Source: Armatimonadota bacterium (GTDB taxonomy: Bacteria > Armatimonadota > Fervidibacteria > Fervidibacterales > Thermosaccharophagaceae). From it: 64,000 nt of DNA. Position 1 is the first letter of the stretch; each line of letters begins with the position of its first letter. Positions 29,726 through 38,990 of this stretch are shown here, piece by piece. The notes below the pieces were generated by a model. It did not search any database. It worked only from the letters and a program-made list of their open reading frames with translations, and was not told the DNA's origin. The translations under genes were made by a program, and so were the position numbers. The DNA is taken from contig JANXAS010000017.1 in NCBI GenBank assembly GCA_025062195.1, forward strand, positions 1 to 64,000. Reading direction: 5' to 3'.

Positions 29726-32176
29726 TCACACCTTTTGAGTTTGCTTGTGAGACCGGATGAAACGCCAAAGCCATATGCTCATCATTGCTGCAATGGCGAG
29801 CAATAACTCCATTGGTGCGTTACTTCCTTTGGCAACGCTGCTTTTGAACTTGCCTTCCAGAGGCAACAGCGCCGTTTGCTTGAGCGCCCGCAACTCGTCC
29901 TCGCTCAATTCGCCTTTGCCCTCTGACCCAATCTGAATAGCGACTTCGCTGTTGACGACAAATATGACTTCGTCCCCGAGCGAGACAAACTTGGATAAGT
30001 CCGGGCGAAGTTGCAACAGCTGTATGATGGCTTTGCTGAATTGCCTTATGCGAATGAGCTTATGGCGCTGCGGGTCATAGCGCAAGTCAACCCATTGTTT
30101 GCCTTGCTGCGCAAATGCTCTATCAGCAACTGCTTGCATGTTGGTTATGACTTGCACCCTGCCATCTGGGGCAAGCAGCACCTGACCACCAAATCCACCA
30201 AGCCCGCCGAATCCGCCGAGCCCACCAAACCCACTACCTGCTTGACTTCCTAAGGCGGGGGCTGCTGCAGCGTAATTTGCTACCCTGGATGCATCCACTC
30301 GCAGCGGTGCTTGATTCCCGATGGCAAGGTCAAAGTTGCTCGCCGCCCTCTGCAATATCTGCCGGTTTGTGGCTTGCGCCACTGCCCATGAGCCAACTTC
30401 AGCCTGAGTCAAAGCTCTGCGAAGTTCATTCTCGGCTCTATCACGCAGCGACGCAGCTGGCGCAGTTGGCTCGGTAACGAGGAAAGCTGTGAATTCGGTA
30501 AGCACCCCGAAATCCTTTGAGAGGCGCACAATCTCGTCAATCAATTCTTTGCTCTTCCCCCTAACAATCATCTCCTCAAGCAGGTAGCCGATTTTCCTTG
30601 CAGCCCATATCCTTGGGACGAAATCGTTTTGAGTATCACTCTCCGGAAAGTCAACCACAAAGCTGTAGCTTTGTTCACGCTCCATGAGCTTGCCAGAAAT
30701 GCGAATTGTTGCCCTACCACCACTTGCGTATGCCCCAGAGAGCACAACTTCGGTTCCCTTGAACAGGTCTGGGATACGCTGTGGATAAATATCCCTTACT
30801 CTGACGCCATCAACTGTCACGCTCACATCCGATAGCACAGGTTCGCTCACCATAGCAAACAGGTCACTCACCTTACCCTCTATGCTCTCTTCGGGACGAA
30901 CATATACGCTTGCACCGCTGTTTTCGCCCGCAAGTTTATCCAGGAAGAGGGCGTTAACATCGTATCCGACACCAAAGACAAACAACCTCACATTTGCCTC
31001 ATTGGCTCGCTTCACATTTGCAAGGATGCCTTCCACATTCGTCTCACCAACTGTAGGTAAGCCATCCGTGAGGAAGATGACAAACCTTTGCCGCAGGCGC
31101 TCCGAGAGCATCGGCAAAGTGCTAAGGAGAGCCTCATTGATGTTTGTGCCACCGTTTGCGCTCAACCCGTTAACGAAATTGATTGCCTCACGCTTGTTTG
31201 CCTCATTTGCCTGTCGCAACTCGCGCCAGAGCAAATCCGGACTTTCGTTAAACGAGATTACATTGAACCTATCTTCATCGCTTAAGCGCTCAATGCAGAA
31301 CTTTAGCGCCTCCTTTGCCTGCTCAATCTTCTTTCCGCTCATGCTCCCTGAACGATCTATAACGAAGGCGATATCTTTAGGTATAACCTTCGCCCTCTCC
31401 CATGTTACTTTCGGAGAGATGAACATCAGGAAGTAGCCATCCTTATCTGGGTGAGAGCGATATGGCAGCAGTGTCACTCCAAACTCACCTTCGTAGATGC
31501 TGTAATAGAGCACAAAGTCATCCGGCTCTTTTATATTTGCAGCCTCGTATGTGACGATGGCTGTGTGCTCATCTGGTCTGCGGATTGATATTGGGTGCGT
31601 TGGCGAGTAAACGGTCTTGATTGATTGGCGGCTGCTTATGCGCACAGTTATCCTCGCATCTCTAACTGGCTTTGCTGATAGGCGTTCCACCTTAAGCGGG
31701 TATACGAACCTATATGTGTTGCCCTGTTTGCGAAGCAGTTGGTCGTAGCGGACGATGACTTTTCTCTCCCCATTTGGTGGGAATGGGAATATGCGCAGCC
31801 TGAATGTCCGTCGGTTAATAAACTCAAGCAATGCTGGGTCACGGCGTATTCCCACTATGCGTTCGTAGGTGCGCAATGCCTCTTCATGGCTGAGCAATTC
31901 AGCTTCATAGGATTTGTCGTCAATGACGAGCGTGAGCCTGTTTACGGCAGCACCCTCCGGTGCGGGAAAGATGTAAACACCCTCCAAAGTCCTCGGCGTC
32001 TCATTCACAAATGTTTGCTCGGCAACAACCTGCACAACGCCATCTTTTATAGTTGCCTCCATATGCCTGTAGCGTATTGAGAACTGACCTTCCGGTGTGG
32101 GCGGAATGATTATGCCGCATGCGATGGCGAGGTTGAAATGGATGGCAACTGCAAAGAGCGCTATTGCGTGGCGCAT
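29726..32176 (-). CDS. VIT and von Willebrand factor A domain protein, membrane-anchored
   Basis: An 816-residue exported protein resembling inter-alpha-trypsin inhibitor heavy chains. A signal peptide (MRHAIALFAVAIHFNLAIA) precedes a VIT domain (about residues 25-155; VNETPRTLEGVYIFPAPEG). A vWA domain follows with an intact metal-ion adhesion motif D274-R-S276-G-S278. A glycine-rich repeat (GGLGGFGGLGGFGG) sits near residue 660, and a final hydrophobic helix plus basic tail (LLLAIAAMMSIWLWRF) forms a C-terminal anchor. Function is probably protein-protein interaction at the envelope. The ATG at 32176 follows AGGGGTG by 6 bases. Confidence 0.9.
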   Translation of the reverse strand: MRHAIALFAVAIHFNLAIACGIIIPPTPEGQFSIRYRHMEATIKDGVVQVVAEQTFVNETPRTLEGVYIFPAPEGAAVNRLTLVIDDKSYEAELLSHEEALRTYERIVGIRRDPALLEFINRRTFRLRIFPFPPNGERKVIVRYDQLLRKQGNTYRFVYPLKVERLSAKPVRDARITVRISSRQSIKTVYSPTHPISIRRPDEHTAIVTYEAANIKEPDDFVLYYSIYEGEFGVTLLPYRSHPDKDGYFLMFISPKVTWERAKVIPKDIAFVIDRSGSMSGKKIEQAKEALKFCIERLSDEDRFNVISFNESPDLLWRELRQANEANKREAINFVNGLSANGGTNINEALLSTLPMLSERLRQRFVIFLTDGLPTVGETNVEGILANVKRANEANVRLFVFGVGYDVNALFLDKLAGENSGASVYVRPEESIEGKVSDLFAMVSEPVLSDVSVTVDGVRVRDIYPQRIPDLFKGTEVVLSGAYASGGRATIRISGKLMEREQSYSFVVDFPESDTQNDFVPRIWAARKIGYLLEEMIVRGKSKELIDEIVRLSKDFGVLTEFTAFLVTEPTAPAASLRDRAENELRRALTQAEVGSWAVAQATNRQILQRAASNFDLAIGNQAPLRVDASRVANYAAAAPALGSQAGSGFGGLGGFGGLGGFGGQVLLAPDGRVQVITNMQAVADRAFAQQGKQWVDLRYDPQRHKLIRIRQFSKAIIQLLQLRPDLSKFVSLGDEVIFVVNSEVAIQIGSEGKGELSEDELRALKQTALLPLEGKFKSSVAKGSNAPMELLLAIAAMMSIWLWRFIRSHKQTQKV

Positions 32177-32335
32177 TTTAAACACCCCTGACCATATTAG
32201 TCAGCCGAAGCATTTGAACACAATTAGTGCCCGTTGGTAACAGTCGTTGTTTTGACGGGCGGTGTGAAGACGATGTTCCACAGGGTGGTTAAAGAGTTAT
32301 TCCAAGATGGTATGTGAGCGAATGCGATGATTGTC

Positions 32336-33031
32336 TCAGTCCCGTTTTGAGAGTGGTTCAATGATGACAATCGGTGTCAGCTGATCACCCTGCCCTGCTG
32401 GGTTGTCCTTCAAAACTGCTTCAATCGTCCTTCTCAGCATCGGGGTGATGTTTGAAGACGCTCCGACAACCCAAGAGCCACCAACATCGTTGACATCAAC
32501 AATAGCCACCGGCAATCCGTTGAGTGCCCTTGAGATGCATTCGGCAACCCTATCTGGCTCCTTGGGTCCAAGAACAACTTTGTCCGGATAAAGCGGGCTT
32601 GTTCCGGCTGCATCTATCATTGCAGCTTGCTTGCCGGCGATGCGATAGAACACACCCCTTATTCCGAGCAGGCGCAGCGGACCGCCTATTATGGCTGCAA
32701 TTAGCACCCTAATAGCGCCGCACTCTCGTATTGCCATCTCCATTGAGTATGGGCTGCGCAAGCCAATTCCGTATGGCACTTTGCGGACGAAGCGCCAAAG
32801 CATTCTTGCGAGGATGCTCGGCTTTATCTCCGAGACAGGTATGGCACGACCCTGTGATGATGCAACGGCGCTTTCGCTTATTGTGATGATCATGCCCTCC
32901 TGTAAAAGCTCGGAGGCATACTGGCGTATTATTTCAGCCCAATCCTCTCCGGCTTGAACAAAATGCGTCCTAATCATGTGGCGGCGATATTGCACATCGT
33001 TAACTATAACCACGCTTTCTTTAAGCCCCAT
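32336..33031 (-). CDS. CofE-like (coenzyme F420-0:gamma-glutamyl ligase family) protein
   Basis: A 231-residue protein of the F420_ligase family. Signatures include ITISESAVASSQGRAIPVSEI, a block near the middle with GIRGVFYRIAGKQAAMIDAAG, and VAIVDVNDVGGSWVVGAS. True CofE adds gamma-linked glutamates to coenzyme F420. No other F420 biosynthesis gene is visible in this window, and bacterial paralogues without F420 are known, so the ligase substrate is open. AGGGG lies 8 bases before the ATG at 33031; an ATG three codons upstream would sit directly on that site. It follows the deacetylase gene by about 160 bp. Confidence 0.8.
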   Translation of the reverse strand: MGLKESVVIVNDVQYRRHMIRTHFVQAGEDWAEIIRQYASELLQEGMIITISESAVASSQGRAIPVSEIKPSILARMLWRFVRKVPYGIGLRSPYSMEMAIRECGAIRVLIAAIIGGPLRLLGIRGVFYRIAGKQAAMIDAAGTSPLYPDKVVLGPKEPDRVAECISRALNGLPVAIVDVNDVGGSWVVGASSNITPMLRRTIEAVLKDNPAGQGDQLTPIVIIEPLSKRD

Positions 33032-33193
33032 CTTTTCCATCCCCTGCAGGACTCAATTCGTTAACATCTCGTGCAGTGTGTCCTATTGTGTTGGGAGAGC
33101 TACCGTTCAAGAGTGAGGCGGACTATCATCCGACAGTTTGGTCTGGCTGCGTTCCAGCCCTAATTTGAATTTTAAAATGCTCACGCTGCCGCT

Positions 33194-34315
33194 CTATAGC
33201 CCGTGTGTTGGAAATACGAGCTTCTTAATTCGCTCGCATGTTGCTCTGGTTGCTTCTATGATGGCTTTCTCCGAGGTTGATGGACGCTCATCTCGCAGCG
33301 ATGCCAGCTTGATGCCATAGCGTTTAGCAAGCTCGCCCCACTTTGGTGGTATCTCATCCCCAACATTTGCGCCTATCATGGTTGCCCATGCGAGCGTCCA
33401 AGCCCTGCATACATTCCCCACATCGTATCCGCCACCGCCAAGAGCCACCCACGGTTTGCGCAACTCCTTGAAGCGCTCAACAGCTGCACAGAAACCGTGC
33501 GTTGTAAGTCTCCAGTGTGTTATTGGGTCACCGTGAAGTGTGTCAGCGCCAAGCTGAGTGACGAGCACATCTGGGTTGTAGGCTTTAAGCAGCGGCACGA
33601 CAACTTCATCCAACGCCATGATGAATGCGTCGTCGCCGGAGAACGGCAGGAACGGTATGTTGACGGAATAGCCCTTCCCCTCACCTTCGCCTATCTCATC
33701 AACGAAGCCCGTGCCCGGAAAGAGAAATCTTCCATCCTCGTGAGTTGAAATTGTCAGCACCTTTGATGTGCGGTAGAAGGCGAATTGAACGCCGTCACCA
33801 TGATGCGCATCAATGTCAACATATGCTACCCTGTCAACATGCTTGAGCAGAAAATTGATCGCCACTACGGGGTCGTTTAGGTAACAGAATCCTGAAGCCC
33901 TATTTGGCATTGCGTGGTGCAGTCCGCCGGCTATGTTGAGGGCAACACTTGCACCGTTAAGTATACACTTTGCTGCAGCAATTGATGCACCACACGCAAG
34001 CATTGAGCCTTCGTAGACGCCAGCAAATATCGGGTTGTCGCCCGGTCCAAGACCGTAGCGGTAAGCGCTGGGGAAGAACAAACCCAGGTCGGCGCTCTTT
34101 AAGACCTCAAGGTATTCGGGCGTGTGGAATGTGAGCACATCTTCCTCTTCGGCTGGCTCCGGCTCAATCAACTTCACTCCATCGGTCAACCCAAGGTGGC
34201 GAATGAGGGCGAATGTCAGTTCAAGGCGATACATCTTCATTGGGTGAGTTGGACCGTAATCGTATTTGCGGAATTTATCAACGCGGATGAGGGCTGCCTC
34301 ACTGCTACCACACAT
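33194..34315 (-). CDS. AcuC-type histone-deacetylase-family amidohydrolase
   Basis: A 373-residue zinc-dependent deacetylase of the arginase/deacetylase fold, similar to class I histone deacetylases and bacterial AcuC. Catalytic histidines are H133 and H134 in AGGLHHA; zinc ligands are D169 and H171 in DIDAHHGDG and D258 in GADTLHGDP. GGGGYDVGNVCRAW provides the final active-site tyrosine loop. AcuC controls acetyl-CoA synthetase acetylation in Bacillus, but no acs gene is nearby. GGAGG precedes the ATG by 9 bases. It begins 39 bp after the HAD gene and probably shares a transcript. Confidence 0.93.
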   Translation of the reverse strand: MCGSSEAALIRVDKFRKYDYGPTHPMKMYRLELTFALIRHLGLTDGVKLIEPEPAEEEDVLTFHTPEYLEVLKSADLGLFFPSAYRYGLGPGDNPIFAGVYEGSMLACGASIAAAKCILNGASVALNIAGGLHHAMPNRASGFCYLNDPVVAINFLLKHVDRVAYVDIDAHHGDGVQFAFYRTSKVLTISTHEDGRFLFPGTGFVDEIGEGEGKGYSVNIPFLPFSGDDAFIMALDEVVVPLLKAYNPDVLVTQLGADTLHGDPITHWRLTTHGFCAAVERFKELRKPWVALGGGGYDVGNVCRAWTLAWATMIGANVGDEIPPKWGELAKRYGIKLASLRDERPSTSEKAIIEATRATCERIKKLVFPTHGL

Positions 34316-34354
34316 GCCGTCTCGCCTCCGCCAAACCGAGAAATGGACAGCACA

Positions 34355-35026
34355 TCACTTATCACACTCAATCAGACAGTCAATCATTTCAACAGTGACA
34401 TCAGCAATGCTATCAACGACTATATCCGCATGGCTTAATCTCTCCTTTGGATGCGTAGTTGCGACAGCGATCGCCCTCATTCCCGCCCTCTTTGCTGCCT
34501 CAACTCCGGCAACGGCATCTTCAATTACGGCGCATCTGTTTGGTGGCACTCCAATTCCTGCTGATGCCTTGAGGAAGACATCGGGCTCAGGCTTGCCCTT
34601 CGTCACATCCTCTGCAGCTATGCGCACCTTAAATGCATCATCAAGTCCGATTGACTCAAGCACGGCTTCAATGTTCTTTCGCGGCGTTGATGAGCCGATG
34701 GCGAGCCTATAGCCGGCATCCTGAAGCGCCCTAACAAGCTCAACTGCGCCCTTGAGCGGTTTTATCCTTCCCCTCGCAACTTCGCGAAATATTGCCTCCT
34801 TCTCGTCCGAGAGGGCTTTTAGCTCTTCTTTTGTGAGCTCGCGCGGTATTAGGTGTGGGATGATGTTGTCGTTCACCATCCCGAAAGTCTCTCTGAAGAA
34901 CTCATAGGTCATTGTTGTGCCGTGCCTTTTCGCCCATATCTGCCACGCTTGGAAATGGAACTCTGATGAATCAACAAGCACACCATCAAGGTCAAATATG
35001 ACGCCCTTGAGCGTTTGCTGCCCCAA
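34355..35026 (-). CDS. HAD superfamily hydrolase, beta-phosphoglucomutase-like
   Basis: A 223-residue HAD hydrolase with a helical cap of the beta-phosphoglucomutase/phosphatase type. Motif I is FDLDGVLVDS (both catalytic aspartates), motif II is AIGSSTPRKN, the lysine is in VTKGKPEPDVF and motif IV is CAVIEDAVAGVEAAKRAG. The substrate is probably a sugar phosphate. I place the start at TTG 35026, preceded by GGGGGTGA, because an N-terminus of about eight residues before motif I is normal; an upstream in-frame ATG at 35092 lacks a ribosome binding site. It sits between GT4 and the deacetylase. Confidence 0.88.
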   Translation of the reverse strand: MGQQTLKGVIFDLDGVLVDSSEFHFQAWQIWAKRHGTTMTYEFFRETFGMVNDNIIPHLIPRELTKEELKALSDEKEAIFREVARGRIKPLKGAVELVRALQDAGYRLAIGSSTPRKNIEAVLESIGLDDAFKVRIAAEDVTKGKPEPDVFLKASAGIGVPPNRCAVIEDAVAGVEAAKRAGMRAIAVATTHPKERLSHADIVVDSIADVTVEMIDCLIECDK

Positions 35027-35188
35027 AGCGATTTCACCCCCTAAACCACAAAGGCTTGAGCGAGCGATGCCAAGCCCGTTTGAAATGCCCATATCAAATG
35101 CCTAACAGATGCCGGCTTTACGGCGAGCTGCTCGGCAGCAGTCCCAATAGGCATATCAAAGTGCATTGTGGCGCGCGTTGCATTCTGC

Positions 35189-36322
35189 TCAACCAAGTTG
35201 GCGCATTGCACGCTCGTAAATTTTCATAACCCTCCTTGCCACCTCATCCCATGTGAACTTTGATGCGTGTGCCGTTGCTCGCTCAGCCAACGCGCTATAA
35301 AGTGCTTCGTCAGAAAGGATGCTCACGATTGCCTCAACGAGTCCATCAACATCATTTGGCTCAACAAGCAGCGCTGCGTTGCCAAGGACTTCAGGCAGTG
35401 CTCCGGCAGTAGACGCAACAACCGGAGTCCCAAGAGCCATTGCCTCAAGGGGCGGCAAGCCAAAACCCTCATAGAGCGATGGGAACACCAAAACTGATGC
35501 GAGCCTGTAAACGGCACGCAACTCCTCATCGCTAACATAGCCCAAATATTGTGCTCCAATTGCTTTTGCCCTATCAATCAACTTGCCATTGCCCCATGCT
35601 ATGGCGCCGACGATGACAAGCCCCACATCACTCATCCGTTTTTTCAATCGCTCATACGCTTTGAGCAATGTTGGCAGGTTCTTTTTTGGCTCTATGTTCC
35701 CAACGAAGAGTATGAACCGCCCAGGCAAGCGAAGCCTTTGACGCAAGTTAGAAACAACGCTCTCATTAATCGGCTCAAAGAAGCGTTGGTCAATTCCGAG
35801 CGGCACAACATCAACCTTGTCCTCATCAACCGATAAGGTGCTGACAAGTTCCCGTTTGACAGTTTCCGATGGGACGATTATTCTTCTTGCCCGCCTGATG
35901 GATATTGGCAGCATAAGGCGGTAGTAAAGGCGGTTGGCGGTGCGGCACCACTCCGGATGAGTTATAGCCAGTATGTCATAGACAGTTAGAATGACTGGCA
36001 CAGGGCTTGCGATGACGGAGATGTAGCCGGGACAGTGGAGAAGGTGTAGCTTATCCCCTATGATGCGCAATGGCAAGTAGAGTTGCTCGCATAAAATTCG
36101 CAGTAGGCGAAAACGAGTTGCGACTTTCAGGCGCACAAGCTTTGTCATTTCAGTTTGTCTGGCTATAGGATTAAGCAGCGATGTGTTGAACTCAACTGGC
36201 AAGTAAACGAGCAGTTCGTGCGGTGCGTTCAATTGCATTAGTGCTTTTACCAAGTTGAGTATTGAATGCTCAACGCCTGTGAATCTGCCCCAAAGTAGAA
36301 GCGCATTTATGCCGATTCGCAT
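35189..36322 (-). CDS. GT4 family glycosyltransferase
   Basis: A 377-residue GT-B fold glycosyltransferase of family 4. The N-terminal acceptor domain begins MRIGINALLLWGRFTGVE; the C-terminal donor domain has ILFVGNIEPKKNLPTLLKAY and the nucleotide-sugar motif SLYEGFGLPPLEAMALGTPVV with the E-x7-E pair. Predicted to transfer a sugar from an NDP-sugar to a cell-surface glycan or lipid. The acceptor cannot be told. GGAGG precedes the ATG. It is the first gene of a minus-strand run that continues into the HAD and deacetylase genes. Confidence 0.9.
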   Translation of the reverse strand: MRIGINALLLWGRFTGVEHSILNLVKALMQLNAPHELLVYLPVEFNTSLLNPIARQTEMTKLVRLKVATRFRLLRILCEQLYLPLRIIGDKLHLLHCPGYISVIASPVPVILTVYDILAITHPEWCRTANRLYYRLMLPISIRRARRIIVPSETVKRELVSTLSVDEDKVDVVPLGIDQRFFEPINESVVSNLRQRLRLPGRFILFVGNIEPKKNLPTLLKAYERLKKRMSDVGLVIVGAIAWGNGKLIDRAKAIGAQYLGYVSDEELRAVYRLASVLVFPSLYEGFGLPPLEAMALGTPVVASTAGALPEVLGNAALLVEPNDVDGLVEAIVSILSDEALYSALAERATAHASKFTWDEVARRVMKIYERAMRQLG

Positions 36323-36624
36323 CCTGATTGAGCCTCCGTTTGCGTTTCGTCACTTTTGCGCTATCATTTCATGCAGGATTGTTGCACAAACCTGTGCGCA
36401 ATGCCACGGGCATATCTTTACGTGCAATTGCGGCTTCAAAAATCAATGAGCATAGGCATCCGCTAAGTTATAGTTTTCAACTGCCGAAAAGAAATGGTGT
36501 AGCTGCGTAAAAGTGAGGGTTATGCGGCTAACGCTGCCTTGTGAGGGCGGACAACAGTTTGCCCGCTAAATACTGACAAAAACTAATAATGCGGGAAGCT
36601 GCCCATGCATTCAATTGCGTAAAT

Positions 36625-36680
36625 CGCTCTTTACTCAAAAATTTGTTGGTTCGTAGTAAGGCGCGGAAGGGGAGTGCTGT
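36625..36680. repeat. Half copy of the MITE-like family I element
   Basis: GCTCTTTACTCAAAAATTTG followed by TTGGTTCGTAGTAAGG gives the clearest view of the extended outer end of family I. The opposite arm is missing or decayed. Confidence 0.6.
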
Positions 36681-36807
36681 ATTGAGGGGCTGTTCTATCT
36701 TCCATTTAGCGCTTTGCTGGGAAGGTTTTGACTTTTGTTCAATTCGCATTCGGATCGTCACAGGGGTGTGTCAGGCTTAGCCATAGTTTAGCATATTGTG
36801 CGCAACA

Positions 36808-36840
36808 AAAATTTTCGGAAAATATCCGGAAAATTTTCGG
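36808..36840 (+). repeat. Three 11-bp tandem repeats upstream of dnaK
   Basis: AAAATTTTCGG, AAAATATCCGG and AAAATTTTCGG follow one another without a gap. The period is close to one helical turn, so bound proteins would lie on one face. It lies about 165 bp before the dnaK start. Confidence 0.7.
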
Positions 36841-36904
36841 ATTATTTTGAAAGTTTAGTGCAATGATGTAATGGGTATAAGTGAATTGGCACTTTCTCGC
36901 TACG

Positions 36905-36949
36905 ATTCCAATTTGCCTTTTAAATCGCTTCAGTTTGACAATTTGGAAT
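36905..36949. promoter_or_regulatory. Inverted repeat upstream of dnaK, possible operator
   Basis: ATTCCAATTTG (36905-36915) and CAATTTGGAAT (36939-36949) pair with one mismatch across 23 bases, ending 55 bp before the dnaK start. Its position fits a repressor site, but it does not match the published HspR (HAIR) or HrcA (CIRCE) consensus. Confidence 0.35.
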
Positions 36950-37004
36950 ATGGTGAAAACACCACCAAAAATAGCACACGAAATCCAACGGAGGGGTGAT
37001 TAGA

Positions 37005-38882
37005 ATGCCAAAGGCAGTCGGAATTGACCTTGGAACAACAAACTCAGTCATAGCTGTAGTTGAGGCTGGCGAACCAAGGGTTATTCCAAACTCCGAAGGG
37101 TCAAATCTCACACCATCCGTAGTGGCATTCGCAAAAGATGGCACTCGCTTAGTTGGCATTCACGCCAAGCGACAGTCCATACTCAATCCGGAAAAGACTG
37201 TGTTCTCAATCAAGCGCTTCATCGGGAGACATTACGATGAAGTGGCAAAGGAAAGAGAGATGGTGCCATACAAGGTTGTAAGAGGACCGCATAACTTGGC
37301 AGTCGTTGAAATTGATGGCAAACAATTTACCCCCGAAGAAATCTCAGCAATGGTTTTGCAAAAGCTGAAGCAGGATGCGGAGGCTTATCTTGGTGAGGAG
37401 ATAAAGCAAGCTGTCATAACTGTCCCGGCATACTTCAACAATGCGCAGCGCTCCGCCACAAAGAATGCCGGAGAGATTGCCGGGCTTGAGGTTTTGCGAA
37501 TAATAAATGAACCAACTGCAGCAGCGCTTGCATACGGTTTGGACAAGCGCAAGGAGGGCATAATACTGGTCTGGGATCTCGGTGGCGGGACATTTGATGT
37601 CTCAATTCTTGAGATTGGCGAAGGTGTCTTTGAAGTTAAGGCTACCTCTGGCGACACGCATCTTGGTGGTGATGATTGGGATCAGCGCCTCATTGAGTAT
37701 TGCATTGAGCAGTTCCGAAAGGAGACAGGTATTGATCTCTCAAACGACAGGGAAGCATTGCAGCGCCTTAAAGAAGCATGTGAGCGAGCAAAGATTGAAC
37801 TTTCAACACTCATGGAGACGGAAATAAACTTGCCATACATTGCCCCAGGACCAAAGCACCTCAACATACGGATAACAAGGAGCACATTTGAGGCTTTAAC
37901 GAAGGACTTGCTTGAGCGCTGTATACCGCCGTTCAATCAGGCTATCTCTGATGCTGGCTTGCGCCCACAAGATATTGACGAAGTTATACTCGTAGGTGGC
38001 GCAACGAGGATGCCTATGGTCCAAAGGCTCGTTCGTGAGCTGACCGGAAAGGAGCCTCATAAGGGGGTCAACCCGGACGAGGTTGTTGCCGTTGGGGCTG
38101 CGATACAGGCAGCGATATTGACGGGCAAGATGGAAGATGTTGTCTTGCTTGATGTGACACCACTATCACTTGGTGTTGAGACGCTCGGCGGGATAATGAC
38201 GGTGCTTATAGCGCGCAATACAACGATACCGACAAGGAAGAGCGAGATATTCACAACGGCTGCTGACTACCAGGACACGGTTGAAATCAAAGTCTACCAA
38301 GGTGAACGACCTATGGCAGCCGACAATAAGCTCCTTGGGCGCTTCCATTTGACTGGCATACCGCCAGCTCCAAGGGGTGTCCCAAGAATTGAAGTTACAT
38401 TTGACATTGACGCAAATGGCATACTTCATGTCTCAGCGAAAGACTTAGCTACAGGGCGTGAGCAGTCAATTACGATAACCGAGTCAAGTAGCCTGACTCG
38501 TGAAGAAGTTGACAGGATGATTCGAGAAGCGGAGCAGTATGCCGAGCAGGACAGGAGACGCCGAGAGCTCGCTGAGGCGAGAAATGAGGCGGATAATCTC
38601 ATCTACCAGACTGAAAGATTGCTGCGGGAGCACGGCGATAAGGTATCGCAATCTGACAGGGCTGCAGTTGAGGCTGCAATAAATGACCTTCGTTCGGTGA
38701 TGAGCAGTGATGATGTCGGGCGAATAAGAAGCGCCATGGAAAGACTCAAGGATGCCATGGCGCGCCTTTCAGAGGCACTCTATCGCGCTGCAGCTGGCGG
38801 TGAGAGAAGGGCTGCAGCCGGTGATGGCAGAGGCGATGTGGGCGGCGATGTGATTGACGCCGACTTTAAGCCGTCCAGTTGA
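37005..38882 (+). CDS. dnaK: Molecular chaperone DnaK (Hsp70)
   Basis: A 625-residue Hsp70, the ATP-driven chaperone that binds exposed hydrophobic segments. The nucleotide-binding domain starts [14 protein letters not shown] and contains [14 protein letters not shown] and the adenosine motif [14 protein letters not shown]. The substrate-binding domain begins near [16 protein letters not shown] and is followed by a helical lid rich in charged residues. The C-terminus reads [10 protein letters not shown], typical for bacteria. The ATG at 37005 is preferred: GGAGGGGTG precedes it, and the GTG three codons upstream is inside that site. It is the first gene of the heat-shock cluster. Confidence 0.98.
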   Translation: MPKAVGIDLGTTNSVIAVVEAGEPRVIPNSEGSNLTPSVVAFAKDGTRLVGIHAKRQSILNPEKTVFSIKRFIGRHYDEVAKEREMVPYKVVRGPHNLAVVEIDGKQFTPEEISAMVLQKLKQDAEAYLGEEIKQAVITVPAYFNNAQRSATKNAGEIAGLEVLRIINEPTAAALAYGLDKRKEGIILVWDLGGGTFDVSILEIGEGVFEVKATSGDTHLGGDDWDQRLIEYCIEQFRKETGIDLSNDREALQRLKEACERAKIELSTLMETEINLPYIAPGPKHLNIRITRSTFEALTKDLLERCIPPFNQAISDAGLRPQDIDEVILVGGATRMPMVQRLVRELTGKEPHKGVNPDEVVAVGAAIQAAILTGKMEDVVLLDVTPLSLGVETLGGIMTVLIARNTTIPTRKSEIFTTAADYQDTVEIKVYQGERPMAADNKLLGRFHLTGIPPAPRGVPRIEVTFDIDANGILHVSAKDLATGREQSITITESSSLTREEVDRMIREAEQYAEQDRRRRELAEARNEADNLIYQTERLLREHGDKVSQSDRAAVEAAINDLRSVMSSDDVGRIRSAMERLKDAMARLSEALYRAAAGGERRAAAGDGRGDVGGDVIDADFKPSS

Positions 38883-38990
38883 CCTTTGGCTTTCACCGAT
38901 AAACATCAGCGACGGCATGGGCATCTAAAATTATCGGCAACGGCAGCAACTTTTAAGAATCACTTCCAACTCTAAAGCGGGGTGAGTCCG

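Larger units (their letters stand above)
36323..37004. other. Divergent intergenic region upstream of dnaK
   Basis: Separates GT4 (minus) and dnaK (plus). It contains a half copy of the MITE-like repeat (from about 36630), three 11-bp direct repeats (36808-36840) and an imperfect inverted repeat (36905-36949). I find no clean CIRCE or HAIR operator and no sigma-70 pair with correct spacing. The remaining sequence shows nothing identifiable. Confidence 0.6.

Noticed and set aside
36935-36940. TTGACA as the dnaK -35 box
   Set aside because: No acceptable -10 lies 16-18 bp downstream.
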